A stretch of 64,000 nucleotides of DNA. It comes from Lateolabrax maculatus. Lineage: Eukaryota > Chordata > Actinopteri > Acropomatiformes > Lateolabracidae. Under the pieces are notes generated by a model. That model searched no databases, was not told where the DNA came from, and saw only the letters and a list, made by a program, of their open reading frames with translations. The stretch spans positions 2,989,501-3,053,500 of the forward strand of contig CM062200.1 in the NCBI GenBank assembly GCA_031216445.1, read 5' to 3'. Below are positions 31,422 to 44,700 of the stretch, piece after piece; position 1 is the stretch's first letter, and every line of letters begins with the position of its first letter. The translations under genes and the position numbers were made by a program.

Positions 31422-34400
31422 ATGCATCGCAGAGGAGTCGGTGCGGGGGCCATCGCCAAAAAGAAGCTCGCCGAGGTACAGAAACAGTGATCGATTAACT
31501 GATTGATTAGCTAATGTGGTTTTTACATGAACTAACTCGTTAAGCTGGAGAAGTGTTATTATATGTTCATGTCTCGTCTGTGATTTGTTTTTCTGTTCAG
31601 GCCAAATATAAGGAGAGAGGAACTGTTCTTGCAGAGGACCAAATTGTCCAAGTGAGTTGTTTTCGTGATTTAAATATTTCTGTAGCCATGAAGTAAAGAG
31701 CTTCACTTAAAATCCACAAGACAGAAAGTGAACACAGATATTTCTCCTTCATGCCACTTTTGTAAATCTGAAATAGAACCAATATTGCACTTGTTGCAAC
31801 TGCTGGAAATTCAGTTAATCTTACAAGGACAGAAGTAAGTACAGATAAACAGAGAAAATAAAAGAAATATAAGTATGTAACATAAAAATAAGAATAGAAG
31901 TAAAGATAGAGAAGGAAAAATCTACAATGCAGGAGTGACACAGGTGTTATTTGTAGCAGTAAAGTCCAGTATATGTAAGTGCACAGAATGATATATAATA
32001 TGATTATTGATACTTAGTGTTTGTCTGTATTATTATAGAAACATAATATAGTAATGTAGAACTTATAGTAAAGTACAGCAATATAACAATATCAAATATA
32101 ATATAGTGTATAAACAGTATAATGTATAACACAGTTTATATAAAGGAGGGTAAATGGGAGGGAGAGTACTGTGACATTTTAAAGTAAACTAATTAATCTC
32201 TTTTAAAACATTTTGTTTTTATCAGGCTGTTCCTGTAAATATCAATATTCATAATTCAAAATTCATAACTGATTTTTATCTACAGTTCCTGCTCCCAGTT
32301 ACAAATCTATAGCTGCCATGTATTTATTTAGTATGTTTGACTGTTTCTGCACTGTTGGAAGGTCTAAGGATAGAAGTGTCGTAGTGTCGTACGCTGTACA
32401 GATCGTAAAGACCCCTGAGGCAAATTGTTATTGTGGTCTAAATAGATAAAATGCTCCTGGTTTGACTTAAAATGATTTACTCAACTGTTTTTCTGTTTTT
32501 CTGCCAGATGTCAAAGCAGCTGGAGACCTTCAAGTCCAACCTGGAGGAGTTTGCCAGCAAACATAAACAAGAGATCAGAAAGAGCTCACAGTTCAGGGTT
32601 CAGTTTCAGGAAATGTGTGCCACCATTGGAGTTGACCCGCTGGCTTGTGAGAAACATTTGGAATATAATCTGTAAAAATACTTGTGTTTACGGTCACATG
32701 TTTTAAAGTTGAAAGTTAAACCAAATTTTTTCCACAGCTGGGAAAGGTTTTTGGTCTGAGATGCTCGGCGTTGGTGACTTCTATTATGAGCTCGGTGTAC
32801 AGATTATTGAAGTGTGCCTGGCCCTGAAACACAGAAATGGAGGTTTGTATTTGTCTGGAAACTGAAAACTAAGTGTTTGACTGGTAAAAAAGAGGCAACT
32901 GTGTTTAGATATTATGCATGTCAACACAGTAATATGTGTGTATATATATCATGAACACCTGCCTGAGGTAGATATGATTAATAATGTTACTGGCTTTTGT
33001 GTATTTTCTTTCAGGGCTTATTACTTTGGATGAACTCCATCAGAGAGTACTAAAGGGAAGAGGTAAATACGCTCAGGATGTGAGCCAGTAAGTGTCACTA
33101 ATTGAATATTTCATGTAAAAGAGAAAATTCAGAATTTCTGTTTTATTTGATCTGGATTTACAAAACTACAAAGCTATCCGTTATTATCCAAGTTAATACT
33201 TTCCTCACTCGTCTAAACCTCATATTTTAATTATTTAATGCCCATGTGTTGGCTGTAAGTTGATTATAATGATTTATTCAAATCTTTAAATATGTGCTTT
33301 CCAGAGATGATTTGATGAGAGCCATAAAGAAACTGAAGGTGATGGGGAACGGCTTTGGGATGATTCCTGTTGGTGGTTCTTACTTGGTCCAGTCAGTCCC
33401 AGCAGAGCTCAACATGGACCATACTGTAGTTCTGCAGCTGGCCGAGGTGAGATGCAGCCCCCAGGTTCATTATATATAGCACGTATTACAATTTTCACAA
33501 CACATTCTGATAATGATATCGATATTTGGAAGTATAGAAATCTGATAACGATATATTGGCCCACAGTTATTTATTTTAACATAAACAATCTTAATATGAA
33601 TTTCTTGGATTTGTTTTTTTAAAGAGCTTTGACCAAGACACCTCCTGAGCTTCTGACATTTAGAGTTTACATTGTTTCTAAATTACCCCAAACCTACTTT
33701 TACATTTCTGTACTGCAGCAGAAATCTGTATTTTATATTTTTTATATGACAAAAAACCTTCAATGTACAAAACAATTAATTTGATTTATGCACTGGAGGG
33801 TTTTTGGGGAGTGACAGAAAAAAGTTTGAGAACAACTGAATTAAGTCACAGAGATGAAAAGTAATTAACTGCAAAACATTTTTTAAAGTCTGTCACTTGA
33901 TGTCACTGTTGTCTAACTTATCGCTGTCCTCCACCTGCTGCTGGCATGTTTGAACAAAACGATCACAGAGACGTTACTGTATGATTGAATTTCAAACAAA
34001 ACATTAATTTAACAGATAGATGTAGCCAGCTATTTTACAGCTTTTCTATCTGAAAAAAAGCTCATTATTCCAAAAAGAGAGATAATTTCTGTGTTTCTTT
34101 GTTCATTTGTAGAAAAAGGGCTACGTCACAGTGAGTGAGATCAAGGACAGTCTAAAATGGGAGAAGGAACGAGCTTGTCACGTCCTGGTAAGTGCAAATC
34201 AGCTCATTTTAGGTCTCCACATGATAGTACGACTCTTTCTGCTGTAACGCAGAGTGTCTGCAGGTCTTGAAAAATCATTTTATTTCACATTCAATTCAGT
34301 ATTAAAAAGTCTTAAATATAATGTCACCTACTGTAGGCCGCAATGTTAGTTATAATTTAAATGTTTAATCCATCTACTTTTTCTGACACTTATCCTGCTC

Positions 34401-34914
34401 AAGGTTGCAATCATTTAATTAATTATCATCAGGAATTATTTAGGGATGCAACAATTAGTCAATTAGTTGATCCGATTTTCTGTCTGAAAATGAATTGGCA
34501 ACTATTTTGATCATTTATTAATCGTTTAAAATGTTTTTTAAGCAAAAATACCAAATATTCTCCAGTTTCAAAAATATGTAATAATGAATATTTCCAAGCC
34601 ATATTGTCTTTTTCCATCATACGTTCATGTTGTGGATGATATTAATTGATTGTGAATAATATAATAATAATAATAAGAAGAAGAAGAAGGTGTTAAATTG
34701 CCTTCCAAGTCTTGCTGTAAGCTGGTGAACCCTGCAGAAAGTGCATCACCCTCAACCTCCACTCTCATGTTTCCAGGATCACCTGCTGAAAGAAGGCCTG
34801 GCTTGGCTGGACGCTCAGGCAGCTGGAGAAGCACAGTACTGGCTGCCCGCTCTCTTCTCTGAGCTGACCTCCCGCGACGTCACACCGGAGGAGGCCAATC
34901 AGATGACTCCTTAA
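31422..34914 (+). CDS. snf8: SNF8/VPS22/EAP30, ESCRT-II subunit
   Basis: Eight coding exons (31422-31475, 31601-31651, 32508-32646, 32738-32842, 33015-33087, 33305-33446, 34113-34187, 34777-34914) join in phase to 258 residues, the human length as I recall. SNF8 with VPS25 and VPS36 forms ESCRT-II, which links ESCRT-I and cargo to ESCRT-III on endosomes. Seen: the N-terminal MHRRGVGAGAIAKKKLAEAK that is almost invariant in vertebrates, an N-terminal helical region, and two winged-helix domains (about 80-165 with GVQIIEVCLALKHRNGGLIT, and 166-250 with KKGYVTVSEIKDSLKWEKER). In human it is adjacent to GIP; here an interferon gene and two unknown genes lie between. Confidence 0.97.
31790..32160. 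repeat. Dispersed AT-rich repeat, family A (copy 3)
   Basis: In snf8 intron 2. Shares the ordered motifs of 16140-16560 and 25065-25460. Confidence 0.5.
34440..34600. repeat. Dispersed teleost repeat (gattaatc type) in snf8 intron 7
   Basis: 'gcaacaattagtcaattag', 'ttattaatcgtttaaaatg' and 'caaatattctccagttt' follow the pattern of the family listed at 4820-5050. Confidence 0.5.
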
Positions 34915-36043
34915 GAAACGACGAGCGCTTTATAGAGACATGTTGGTAAACAAAATGTGCCCGGTGGGAAGGCTCATGTGATGGGAGTTGGCTGGTTCAC
35001 TGGGGCTGGCGGGCAGGCGGGCAGGGTGAACTCCCTCTGAGATCATTTTCTGGACACCAGGAGGGAAAACTTTCCTCACCCGGCTCGCTTAAGTAACATT
35101 TATGCAATGAGTGCAATGAAAGCAGTTTGATTTCCACTACACTGCATTTGAAATTGAGTGGAAGATCTTGCTGGTGTCACGGTTTGTGGGCGTCTAAGGG
35201 TAATTCTCAATGTACAGAACATGTAATTCTTTAATTTTTCATGTATAAACAATAACCTTTAAAGAAAAGACATCAACTATGTTCTACCAGTTTATCTTCA
35301 TCTTTATTGTGTCGGCACTTACATTTATGCTCAACCAACAATCAACAATTCATTCTGTCATATACATTTTAAAATAAACAGGAAACCACGTAAATAAACA
35401 CTTGAACCGGTATTATCTGGTTATAGTAGATCAGAATTTCCTCTAAAGCTACACTGCTACGGAAAAATTGTGGTTAATATACTAAGTTTTAAATGTCCCA
35501 TGCTTTATTTTAAATCATAATTTCACCTACTTAAATGGAAAATGAACCCAAGTTAAATCATATATACCTTACTGCTGTTTATTTTCAAAAGCTTACCATT
35601 GTTTTTTTTTTAAATATCTTTCTCTTCTCTGAAGAGCTGTGGTGATCGAGGGGTGAAATTGAGGTCAATATAAATCCCTGAAACCACCTGCTTAACATTT
35701 CAGACGATACCCAGCCAAGTTGTGTGGTAATCCCCTGCAGACCGTTCAAAACCATCTCCACTTTAAATGCAATACCACGCAATGATAAGATAACATTTGA
35801 CCAAAATAAATGAGGACATGATGTTCACTCAGCGTTACATGACTCAGGCAGGTTTCAAGTCTCTGTCAGTCTTGCTGCATAGTGGACACATGATGGATAC
35901 TAAAAGGTGTGTTAAATGTAGGAAAAAGCTCAGAAAACATGCAGAAATATCAGTATGGTTTTTAACACATGACCCAACTTGTAAGACGTTTTTTCTCCAG
36001 ACGTGACTGATACCCAACAGGACCATTTGACCCGGTGCTGCTC
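34915..36043. other. Convergent 3' ends of snf8 and calcoco2
   Basis: No coding sequence. A plus-strand AATAAA near 35373 could serve snf8. Minus-strand AATAAA candidates (TTTATT at 35303-35308 and near 35578) could serve calcoco2, so the two 3' UTRs may overlap. Confidence 0.35.
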
Positions 36044-39000
36044 TCACAGCTCGTGGCTGTAGACATGATCTTCAAACACGGACTGCTCCATGTTGTCACA
36101 GATCATTGTGCAGAAGGGACAAACTCGGTGACTCTGCTCGTGCTGCTCCAGTTCCTCTCGGGTTATGAAAGGGAAGATCTCCTGGCAGTGACGACACACC
36201 AGCGCCTGCTGCGAACAGAAATAGAGACAGCATATTAGAAGTGGTAACAAAATAGGGAGCGGATTATGTTTTAAGTTTGCTTCGAAAATAAACTGTAAAC
36301 AGATGGGTCTCTCTCAGGCTCATGTGTCAATAATATCCTGAGACCACGTCAGGTTTTTCTCAGTTTTTCCTCATCAGAGTTGCCTTGAGTCCCTGGTGGA
36401 CTCGGGACTTTTGGATGCCCTATGACAGATGATAAGTGCCCTTCCACTGGACAAAATGTGATGCAGTGCATTAACCTTATTAACCTAAATTACTTTGTTT
36501 GAATACAAGTTAATTTAGACGAATTGTTAACTAGTTTCCAAGCAAACACTATGATTGGAAAGATTAAAGTAAGGAAATACAAATAGATTGTTAACATATG
36601 TTGGATAGGAATGGTACGAGTGATGGGACAGGTAAGGTTGTGGCCTCCCTACTATACTAACACTGCACTGATTAGTCATGAGAAAGTATTTGACTTACCT
36701 CGTCCTCTGGTTCCGCAGCACTCCCTGCAAGAAAAGAGAAATCGGTCAACACCACATTATTAAAACAGTTACATTATAATTACATTCCTTTGAGCCCTAC
36801 AATCAAAAATCTAACAAATAAAATATATATAGACACCACTAGGGTTAAAATGTTTTAGGCTTTATTTTGTGATGTGGGTGAACTTAAAGTAGTTCCCACC
36901 TTTGCGTATGAGTGCATATTTCAGACTCTGTTACTCACCGATGGTCTCGTACGGGTGCTCAGCCTGTTCGGGGGTCTCTGGTTCTTGCCTTTCATGGGGG
37001 GCTGTGGTGGTGTCAGGCTTCACGTCGGCGGCGGGCGCTGCTTGGAAGTCAGCATAAAGCCTCCGCAGTCCCTCAATATCGGCAGTGAGATTCTGAGAGA
37101 ATAAATACAGTTGAACAAACGAGCGTCTGAAATCACGAAGCGGCCCTTTGAGTCGAGGCGGCGTTTGTGTAAATGTACCTGGTTCTCTCTCAAAAGCTCA
37201 TCTTTCTCTTGTCTCCCAAGCTTGATCAGGTGTTCCTTCTCCTCGATGACGCTTTCTTTATCGACGATCGCTTCACGTGCATCTACGAGCTGAAGCTGGA
37301 ATATAACGAAGGGAGACAAGCCACAGGTTTTTATCTTCTGACTGTGCACAGGGATATTATGTTGAAACAGGAAAGGGCCTCCGACAAACTGTTGAAATCA
37401 CAGTATTATTGTATGCTGTAGCATTAAGATTTCCCTTCATTGAAACTAGAGCGCCTGGTTCAAAACAAAAAAAACAGCTCAGACCAAAAGTTAACAACCT
37501 GTCCACATACTTTTGGCCACATAGTATATCTAAACCGAGGTCTAGATTTTGGCAGATGCTCGGGTACCTCTAGTTTGCTACTTTTCCGCTGTGTCTCATC
37601 ATACAAGGGGATCACATTCTCCAGCTGCTCCTTGACTTGAATCAGCTCTGCCTCCAGATGCTCGGCTCGCCACCTGGAGTTTTTGGACGACTCCTTCTCA
37701 GCCGCCAGCTTCGCCTGAGCATCCTGTAGCTGCCGGACAAGAGTCCGACACTCCACCTGAGGAGGACATAGCGTTACGCTGTGCTGATGAACAGCATACA
37801 GGAAAGTCATGTCATTGTTTGTATTTAAAAGAATTTCAGCCTCTTTTTTGATTAGTTCCCACCCTCAGATCGTCATCTGGAGAGTTCTGCAGCGTCTCCA
37901 GCTGCGACAGCCTCCTACATAACTCCCGGTTCTCCCTCTCCACGTCGTCCATGTTGTTGGTGAGGCTTTGCAACCTTTGGAGCTCAGCAGAGCACTTCGC
38001 CTTCTCTTTCTCACTGCTCTGAAGGTCAACCTGCCAAAGGTAAAGCACCAAGTTCTGATCTGGACCCAAATAATCTTCACTTTACCTTTTATAAGTGTTT
38101 ATAATGGCCTGCGTTTCATTCAGTACTGTAACCTAGATCTGCTCTTAATATTTTATATTTTTCTTCTTTTCAACAAATCCATGAAAAGACCAAAACCAAC
38201 TATGAATAGATCCGACTAACGAGTATCATCCGTGTATCAAAGCCTGATATATCTTCTCCCTCTGTGCCATAGAGCTCCATTGTTGCACTGGGTGACATGT
38301 TCCTTCACCATCAACACATTCATCACACGTGAGACGAAATAATAAAAACTCAAAAAAGGAAACTTTTTAAAGGAGCTTTAAATTGCATGTCAATCAGTTT
38401 TTCACACGGTGACACTTGAGTCTGGTTGAAAACTCTAAAACTAAACTAAAAATTTAGTAAATGGACCCTTTTAAATTTCATATTATTTTGTCACATAAGG
38501 TCAAGAAGGGCTGACGGCCAACAAGTAGTCCCCAGCAAATGCGCTAGTTTACTCCTGTTTGAGTAACGTTTGCTATAAACAATAGTGACCAACTGATTTA
38601 GGAAACTACTGAGCCTTTTTAAAAATTAAACTATATATTTGTGAGCATTTTCAAGTTTTACATCTTCAGTAGGAACCAATAGTCTTTAGTGGATTCACCT
38701 GCAGGAGCTGGATGCTGTCTTTCATTTTGGACAGTTCCCTTTCTTCTTCTCTGAGTTTGGACTTTAGCCTAAAAACACAAAAAAAAAACGGGTGTCAGGG
38801 GCCAGAAAACTCGACGCAACAAGTTCTCAAAGTTGTCGTCTACTTTAATGATAGAAGCAGACGCGACTCACATGGAGATCTCCTCACTTTGAGCCTCGAC
38901 CTTCCCCCTGAGCTCCTCGCGCTCTTCTTTGAGCTGGTTGATCTTTGCCACAGCTCGGCCGTATTTCTCCTGCTCGTGTGTCTGAACGCAAATGTAACAA

Positions 39001-41281
39001 AGAGCGATTGATACAAGAGTTTGTCCGAGCCTTTAACGGCGCGATGGGATGATCTTACCTCATTTTGCCTCGCTGCACCGTCTAAACTTTGACTCCGTTT
39101 CATCTGCTCAGCGGCGCTGTGTTGCTGTATCTCCATCTGCTTTGTCATTTGGGTCAACACCTCCTCCTAGCAGTGACATGAACGTCAGGTTTTCACACTG
39201 ATACTGTAGAAGAGTTTAGATTTCACACGTGGACCGAAAACAAACCTTTATGTTCGTTTCTTTCAGCAGTTGCTGTAAGGTGCTTTTTAAGTTTTCATTT
39301 TGTTCCTTGGTTTGATCCAGTTCTTTGACCAGTTGACTCATTTCTTTCTCTTTCTGTTCGTTCTGCTCCTGTAGAAATAAACCACACTGTGTCAGGTATC
39401 AAAGTTCAATTCCTATTTGACTATTTCTCTCTATTGCGCAAATAGCAAATGGGTTCATGATCACTCAGACGTCGGGTAAATTAGATAAGAAGACCTTCAA
39501 GCTTGTGGCTTCTTGCTGTTCTTTCTGTAGATCACGTTTTAAAGTTTCATTTTCCTCCATTGTCTGATCCAAGTTTTTCTGCAGCTCAGCCTTCTCACGT
39601 ACGCTCTGCTCGACCTGTTCCTGGGTTCAACAAAACACATTAAAGTCAATATAAAGCTTTTTTTACTTTTGCATTTAGACTTGCATCTGTTTTTTTTCCA
39701 TTAGATATGAACAGTTGTATCTTTGACATGGAGCTCCTATCATCTGTCAAAAACCCTTCTGCAAGTTTAAAAACACAATTCGTCCAATTATTTACGCAGA
39801 GCACCATTATCAAAGATACAGTCACTGGCTTTTGCTCTAAATCTGTCATTCGCATTTGATACCTGTGTTGTTATAACCAGGAGGTCATCGTCCGGGCTGC
39901 TCTCCATGCTTTGCTCCACTGGGTTCCTGAAACAGAAGGGTGTGCTGGCTCCTCGCACTTGGCCAGTACTGTCGACGTAGCAGAACTGGTAAAACTCGAT
40001 CTCATCCTTTGGCAGGTAGTAATCTGATGGCACAAGAACAGAGCAGACTGGTGAAACAGGGCGAGATTTATGACGTCGGAAAGAAGTGAGAAGTGCCCAT
40101 AACAATATCTTAAAACCCTTCGTTACGTCTTCAAATAGTTTTCTTTTTGTCTGACCAACAGTCCAAACTAAATTAAATTAAGTTAAATAAAATAAAATAA
40201 AACAAAATAAAAAGCAGTAAATACTTAACTTAGAGAAGAAGAATAAAGAAAATGTTTGGCACTTTTTGCTTCATAAATAACTGGAAAGATTAAGTGATGG
40301 TCAAAATAACCACTACTATGCTAATCAGAAGTGTTTGAACACCTTACATTTGTTACTTTTTGGTTAAATGTTAAACTACACTACTGTAAATACTTTAAGT
40401 ACGGACTGTGTAGACCTGTGAGGGGACTGAAATAATCCAAAAAAAAGGGTTACAAGAAATAGTTTTAATTTGAATTTGCTTTTCCTTGTGAAATAATGGA
40501 TTTTTTAAAAATGAGTCTTTGAGGATTCTGGAAATATCTTCAGAGCAGCTGTAAGCTTTGTTAAATGACCTTCTGGGCTTTTTTCTTGTCTTCGGGGCCT
40601 AAAATGAGACTATCTGAGAAGAATAAATGCATACTGTGACTCAGTACGATAATACGTGAGCTCTGAGCAAGCAGAAAGTGGGAATACCTGTGATAAACCG
40701 ACCTACAGATCAAGACGGACATTGATCTCCTAGATGTAAAACAACATATGACACCAGAAACAAAGGCACTGAGCATCTGTGTCAACAAGCCACAGGACCA
40801 GATCCACATCAGAGATCATAAAAACAGATCGAAGAGCCTGTGGCACCAGCTACGCTTAAACAGTTGACACATTAAACACTCACAAACTATTTCTTACCTT
40901 TAAAAACAGCCTGCCTTGACATTGACTGCAGCCCCACCACATCCAGGCATGGCTCCACCCACACAAAGGTATGATAGTCCTTCGTCGTGCTCCAGCCCAC
41001 CTGAGCAGGGACAGTACAGCTCACAGACATCCTGTCCTTTCCACCCTCACAGAAACAAAAACCACATATATGAACTGTTTCCTCACCTTGAAGATGCCCA
41101 CCCAGTCCCTGGGGCTGGGCTGGAGGCCGGGGGTGACGGTGTAGCGGCAGGTGACGGGGGTTGAAGGCGGGTATGAGTGAGGGATGCCGAGGAACACCAC
41201 CTGGGAGAAGGTGCGCGCCGACGGGTCCGTGGCTGCGGCCTCAGCGGGGGGGCTCTCCATGCTGAGCTGCATGGTAAACAT
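36044..41281 (-). CDS. calcoco2: CALCOCO2/NDP52-type autophagy receptor (SKICH, coiled coil, zinc fingers)
   Basis: Fourteen exons on minus: 41281-41087, 41000-40898, 40023-39863, 39620-39495, 39368-39246, 39166-39059, 38981-38872, 38768-38699, 38030-37863, 37756-37568, 37295-37179, 37092-36939, 36724-36699 and 36208-36044. All phases close, giving 604 residues. NDP52 recognises galectin-8- and ubiquitin-marked bacteria or mitochondria and links them to LC3/GABARAP and to FIP200/TBK1. Seen: an N-terminal SKICH domain (1-140, VTCRYTV...DWVGIFKVGW...YYLPKDEIEFYQFCYVD), then DDDLLVITTQ (about 144-153), aligning with the LC3C-binding motif of NDP52. A coiled coil follows (154-490), then a Pro/Glu linker and two C-terminal C2H2-type fingers (CRHC...HEQSH and CPFC...HVYSH). 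It is longer than human CALCOCO2 (446 as I recall) and shorter than TAX1BP1. Synteny beside ttll6 favours calcoco2. Confidence 0.9.
37320..37535. mobile_element. Tc1/mariner-type relic (copy 2) in a calcoco2 intron
   Basis: 'gttgaaacaggaaagggcct' and 'tatgctgtagcattaagatt' are typical internal sequence of this element, and the inverted terminal repeat TGTCCACATACTTTTGGCCA ends near 37527. Only one terminal repeat is visible, so the copy is truncated. It separates exons 10 and 11. Confidence 0.65.
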
Positions 41282-43850
41282 GGAGGGACTGATGATGAAA
41301 CTGCACGTCCTGAGTCTGACTGATGGCCGCAGGTGTTACACGACAGAAAGCTGCGCTGGCGCCTTTTCAAGCCTCCGTCTTCCTCTTGTTGTGTTTTGGT
41401 TTTTGCGCACGGACCCGTCCTGCTTTCACTTGTTTCCACTTTGTTTACGCATGCACAAATAACTCAGAAACACTTTCTCAGAGCTCAGAGGAAAGGTTGG
41501 CACTTTATATCAAAAACGACTGCCTTCCTCATCAGGTGATATTTAATGTGTTAGAAAAACTTTTAAGGGCATTTGGCTTTAAAATAAAGAAACCGAAAGT
41601 GAACTTGCCAAAAAGACCGCACCCGAAATATTATATAACGTTTCCTGTCATACACAGTTGTGTTTGCACTACAAGCTCTTCTAAAAAGACTAAAATCCAG
41701 ATGAAATGTTGGGATAAAAACATTAAACTCACATGTTTGTTGTCACTTGTCCGCCTCGAGATCCGCGTCCCAGCCAGCCGCTGAGATGCCTTCAGGTGCG
41801 CCTCGGACATTTATCACAGCTGGCTCCTAAATACGACATAACACAAGTCAGTGGCGCACTCAGGCTGTCTGAGGGCCAGGGCCCAAACAAGTGAGAAAGG
41901 GCACCAGTGGTCAGTCAGGGTGCATTTAGTTACAATCACCTGGTTAAGATTTAAGTGGTTTTATTATGTGACTCATAACTACTGCACCTCTGTGATAAAA
42001 ACACACAGGGAAATATTAATTATTCAACCTGTAGAGGAAGTAATATATGACACTATGAACAAAACGCTTTCAAATTATCTTTTTTATTTAAAAAAAATAG
42101 AATACCCTCTAGTTTCTCTTATTTTCTAAACTGATTAAAAAATGTGATGGACTTATACATACAAATACATACATATACATTAAAAAATTGTATAAAATGC
42201 AAAGAAACTGAACTAAAACAAAAATAGACAATATGGATGCTGTTTAAAAAACAGAAATGAACAACAAAATAGCAAAAAAGTAAAAAAGTGGACATTAGAC
42301 ATGTGGCCTGTAAAGGAAAATCACAGCAAAACAGCTCTGATAAACACATTGCTGCCTTGTTTCCTATTGTCCTTGAAGGCATCATTAGTTGTACTGTGGC
42401 GTAGACGCGAGTGATGCATTATGGGAGATGTAGTCCACTTTTAACATCTCTCTCCTTCCTCTCTCCTGCAGTGTGAGATAAAAACACAAGAGGGAGGCAA
42501 ACTCTTTTCTGTTGTAGAACTGACGCTCTTCTGTCAATACTTCCTAACACTATATGTGTTATAATAAACCTTATATCAGTTTAAACCCAAGTGTTATGTT
42601 GGTTTTATTTTTGCTTTTTATTTGTTATTTACAAGTAAACAAGCCTGGGTGCATGGCAGGCTGCTAACAAACATGTTAAAGAAGCCATATGATATTTCAG
42701 ACTATAAGATAAAATAATAATTAAAGATTAACAAACACCAGGCACTGGACATTAAAACTTTTTAACATTTAATTAACTGAAGTGCATCTGGAAATGTGCT
42801 AATAGACTTGACCTATGTGCATGTTCATGGTGGGTATACAGACAGGTTGGGGTTAGGGGTTATGTTTTTAAAACATCATCTGGATTTAAAAATATTTGTT
42901 AATTTTAATTGCTGCCAAACTACACTAAAATTTAGACACCTTAAAACTGCCATTTTTAGCTTACGAGGATGGGAGGGGATAGACATTTGGTTTGGCCTAC
43001 AGTTTTGTCATAAATTTGTCATATAAGTGCTCATGTGTTTAACCCGATGACAAAATAATATGCACTTCCAAATCCCATTTTATACATCCGCCTGACTAAA
43101 TTATATTGAGTCCAATATCTCGAGTATTATAAATGGCAAAGTGCCGACTTGTTAAATAGTTTTAAAGTGAATCAATCACAAAAAAAACAAAACAAACCAA
43201 CTGAAAACAGCCCCCCTGTCCACAGGTGTTTTCATCACTACAAACCTGTTGTGATGTGGCCAGAAAGCGCACAGATGGTCCTTTTTTTCACCCTTTGGTT
43301 AATTGTTGATATGCACTTTGAATTTAAATTTATTTATTTTATTAGTAACAGTAATATACTGTTGTTCATTGATGGTGTTGATAATTTTTACCAGCATTTT
43401 CTCCTGCTAACACATATTTGGGGTAAAATTCATATAAATAACATGTGACAATTTGTCACTTGTGGTTAAACTAAATCCAAAGAAGTGGGAAAACCTATTG
43501 TCTAATGCAAAAACAAGGTTTCAAGCTGTTCCTGTTCCTTTAATAGTGATTGTATGACATAACTTGGACCCCAAGATGACATAATCTAAACCTAAAAAAC
43601 ATTGGTTTTGTTGTGTGATGGAATTATTTTCTCTGAATGCTGCAATAAAATAAACATTTTTATATATTATTTATATTTTTTAAAAGCAGGCGTGATAAGA
43701 ATTTTCTTTACAAAGAAACACATTTTAATGTTTCTTAAATAATCACATTTTAATGTTTCTTTAATAATCACCTGTTTATAATGGAATAAATTACCTGGAA
43801 ACCATCTAAACCGCCTGTTGATCATCCTATAGGTGCATCTTTTCTCATCG
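41282..43850. other. Intergenic region between divergent calcoco2 and ttll6, no gene
   Basis: The calcoco2 promoter should lie in about 41280-41830. The rest is AT-rich, non-coding sequence with no assignable element; ORFs up to about 150 codons here show no protein-like pattern. Confidence 0.4.
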
Positions 43851-44000
43851 GTGAGCCAACGGCCAATCAGAGGCGAGTATCCGCACCCCGCCTGGCTCCT
43901 GATTGGCTGAAGGCGGCACGGCGACGCTCCACGTGAAAGGCACCGCGCGCGTGTCGTGTGTGGCTCGAGTTCATTCATGTTTACATTTGCAGGTGAGAGC

Positions 44001-44033
<33 letters not shown>

Positions 44034-44100
44034 GCAGCAGGTACACCACGGAAGGCTGCTCGGTGAGGAAACGCTCTCCTCTGACGGTAAACTCTCGTTT
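43850..44100 (+). promoter_or_regulatory. ttll6: CpG-rich probable ttll6 promoter with (CAA)n tract
   Basis: GC- and CpG-rich sequence with CCAAT-type boxes (GCCAATCAG near 43862 and its inverse CTGATTGGC near 43898). A (CAA)n tract at 44002-44033 and candidate splice donors (CAGCAG/gtacac near 44041, CTCG/gtgagg near 44063) could end a non-coding ttll6 first exon. The next coding gene on plus is ttll6 at 48991. Confidence 0.45.
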
Positions 44101-44339
44101 CGACGTTTTTCGGTCGTTTAAACGTCGCTTTGTTGAAGGCATTCCGTTCCCATGGCAACAGCGGGGCACGTATAGTTAGCATATGGGCTAGCGGCGAGGC
44201 TCGGATCGATTTGCCGATAAAGCTGAAGATATCGAGTTATCGATCCGCCACAGTGAAGCTCAGCTGTTCGGCCTCTGTGGAGAAAACTGTTTACGGTGAA
44301 CTGCTGTAGTTTATACCACCGTGAAGAAATACTCCATTA

Positions 44340-44700
44340 CATTTAAAAAGTCCTGGATTCAAAAACTTACTCAGGTAAAAAGTACGGAAGTATAATCCTG
44401 TGAGTGTTATATGTGATTATAATATTTTTACAATGTCATGTTGGTGGATTAGTCATTGTGATGCATCGCTGTATGCAGTGATTAATGTCTGAAGTGTTTG
44501 TTGGTGTTTTATAAACTAATCAGATCAGTAACTGGTAACTATAGCTGTTATTGACAGGTAGTGGAGTAGAAGTACAAAGTAACATGGAAATACTTAAGTA
44601 AAGCAGAAGTAAGTACATCAGTCAAGTCAAATTTTTATTTATACATCACAAAATCACAAATCACAATTTGCCTCAGGGAGCTTTAGTGCAATAGGGCCAC
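44340..44700. repeat. Dispersed fish repeats ('agtaaaagtac' and 'tttatttatacatc' types)
   Basis: 44370-44620 carries repeated 'agtagaagtacaaagtaa' and 'acttaagtaaagcagaagta' strings; 44628-44700 resembles the 'tttttatttatacatcacaa...cctcagggagcttt' family. Confidence 0.45.

Noticed and set aside
43667..44182. Minus-strand ORF of 171 codons across the ttll6 promoter
   Set aside because: Its length depends on translating the (CAA)n tract as poly-Val/Leu. No homology is evident.
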